Positions 63,221 to 64,000 of a DNA stretch of 64,000 nucleotides are shown piece after piece. Location of the stretch: positions 1 to 64,000 of the forward strand of contig NZ_QGOK01000007.1 in NCBI RefSeq assembly GCF_003259175.1, written 5' to 3'. Source of the DNA: Marinomonas shanghaiensis (GTDB taxonomy: Bacteria > Pseudomonadota > Gammaproteobacteria > Pseudomonadales > Marinomonadaceae). The stretch's first letter is position 1, and every line of letters begins with the position of its first letter. Both the position numbers and the translations under genes were made by a program. The notes under the pieces are model-generated. The model did not search any database, had not been told where the DNA came from, and was given only the letters and a program-made list of their open reading frames with translations.

Positions 63221-64000
63221 GTGGATTTCCCAAGTTGTTTCGATGTAATTGTGGTTGGTGGCGGACATGCTGGCACAGAAGCCGCTTTAGCGGCTGCTCG
63301 TATGGGCGTAAAAACACTTTTACTGTCCCACAACATTGAAACGTTAGGACAAATGTCCTGTAACCCAGCCATAGGTGGCATTGGAAAGTCTCATTTAGTG
63401 AAAGAAATTGATGCTTTAGATGGCGCAATGGCGTTGGCTACTGATAAAGCAGGTATTCAGTTTCGTACTTTGAATTCTCGTAAAGGACCAGCCGTTCGTG
63501 CTACTCGCGCTCAAGCTGATCGCATATTATATAAAGCGGCTATTCGTCATAAATTAGAAAACCAAGAAAATTTGTGGCTTTTCCAGCAATCTGTAGAAGA
63601 CCTTATTGTTGAAAATGGCACTGCTCGAGGTGTTATAACGCAAACAGGGATACGTTTTAATAGTAAAACCGTTGTTTTAACCGCTGGTACTTTTTTAGGT
63701 GGTGTTATTCACATTGGTTTGCAAAATCACTCTGGTGGTCGAGCCGGTGATCCACCGTCTATTGGTTTGGCACAAAAACTACGCGCTTTACCATTTCGTG
63801 TTGATCGCTTAAAGACAGGCACGCCACCACGAATCGACGCACGTTCTGTTGATTTTTCACTTATGCAAGCGCAACCAGGTGATGATATTGACCCGGTTAT
63901 GTCCTATATGGGCAACCGAGCTATGCACCCTCGTCAGATCGAGTGCTTTATTACCCATACTAACGAACGCACCCATGACATTATTCGTGCAGGAATGGAC
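63221..64000 (+). CDS. mnmG: tRNA uridine 5-carboxymethylaminomethyl modification enzyme MnmG, partial (5' end)
   Basis: The first 260 residues; the gene runs off the right edge. GTG start at 63221 with GAGG (63212-63215) five bases upstream. FAD-binding motif [20 protein letters not shown] at residues 8-27, then [20 protein letters not shown] near 46, [19 protein letters not shown] near 84 and [10 protein letters not shown] near 200, all diagnostic of MnmG/GidA. It works with MnmE on tRNA wobble uridines. Downstream genes, probably rsmG and parAB, are outside the window. Confidence 0.96.
   Translation, partial: MDFPSCFDVIVVGGGHAGTEAALAAARMGVKTLLLSHNIETLGQMSCNPAIGGIGKSHLVKEIDALDGAMALATDKAGIQFRTLNSRKGPAVRATRAQADRILYKAAIRHKLENQENLWLFQQSVEDLIVENGTARGVITQTGIRFNSKTVVLTAGTFLGGVIHIGLQNHSGGRAGDPPSIGLAQKLRALPFRVDRLKTGTPPRIDARSVDFSLMQAQPGDDIDPVMSYMGNRAMHPRQIECFITHTNERTHDIIRAGMD

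Overview
The window looks like the replication-origin region of a marine gammaproteobacterium, most likely Oceanospirillales and close to Marinomonas. That assignment rests on recognising the proteins and gene order; no search was run. Landmarks are dnaA-dnaN-recF-gyrB reading left, rpmH-rnpA-yidC-mnmE reading right, the block dprA/def-fmt-rsmB-trkA-trkH, the start of mnmG (gidA) at the right edge, two separate clusters of DnaA boxes, and four sites resembling the ParB target parS. I see no rRNA, tRNA, insertion sequence, prophage or CRISPR array.

Layout. 1-9.2 kb: an orphan TRAP binding protein, a DUF1127-type small protein, two LysR regulators, a chemoreceptor and a complete TRAP transporter operon. 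9.2-11.2 kb: a stand-alone FabF-type synthase divergent from a TetR regulator. 11.2-21.4 kb: a disaccharide regulon resembling thu of rhizobia. It has two Gfo/Idh/MocA dehydrogenases and ThuA on the left, a LacI regulator in the middle, and an ABC importer plus GH13 alpha-glucosidase on the right; both arms carry GTAAACGTTTAC-type operators. 21.5-31.8 kb: housekeeping genes (cysQ, hslR, dprA, def, fmt, rsmB, trkA, trkH, ybaK, gmhB). 31.9-37.1 kb: an iron-uptake group (MFS, AraC, TonB receptor, FhuF-like reductase) with Fur-box-like sites. 37.2-38.9 kb: an HxlR/QorB pair and a small membrane zinc-ribbon protein. 39-49.6 kb: the dnaA and rpmH divergons around a DnaA-box-rich origin. 49.7-53.3 kb: an AT-rich two-gene islet of an AAA+ ATPase and a subtilisin-like protease. 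53.3-62.4 kb: KtrAB potassium uptake, a KdpDE-like two-component system, glycerate kinase, AcuR/AcuI, an AraC regulator and a zinc alcohol dehydrogenase. 62.4-63.2 kb: a second DnaA-box cluster ahead of mnmG.

The most unusual item is the AAA+/subtilase pair. The protease is read in two frames that meet at a run of seven A on the coding strand. A -1 slip there joins them into one protein of exactly 847 residues, so this is either programmed slippage or a recent disruption. Such pairs are suspected or reported antiphage modules. Other points: the usually adjacent mnmE and mnmG are separated by about 13.6 kb containing this islet; one parS-like site sits in the loop of a terminator hairpin; yidD is missing between rnpA and yidC; and orphan terminator-like hairpins lie upstream of the chemoreceptor and TRAP genes.
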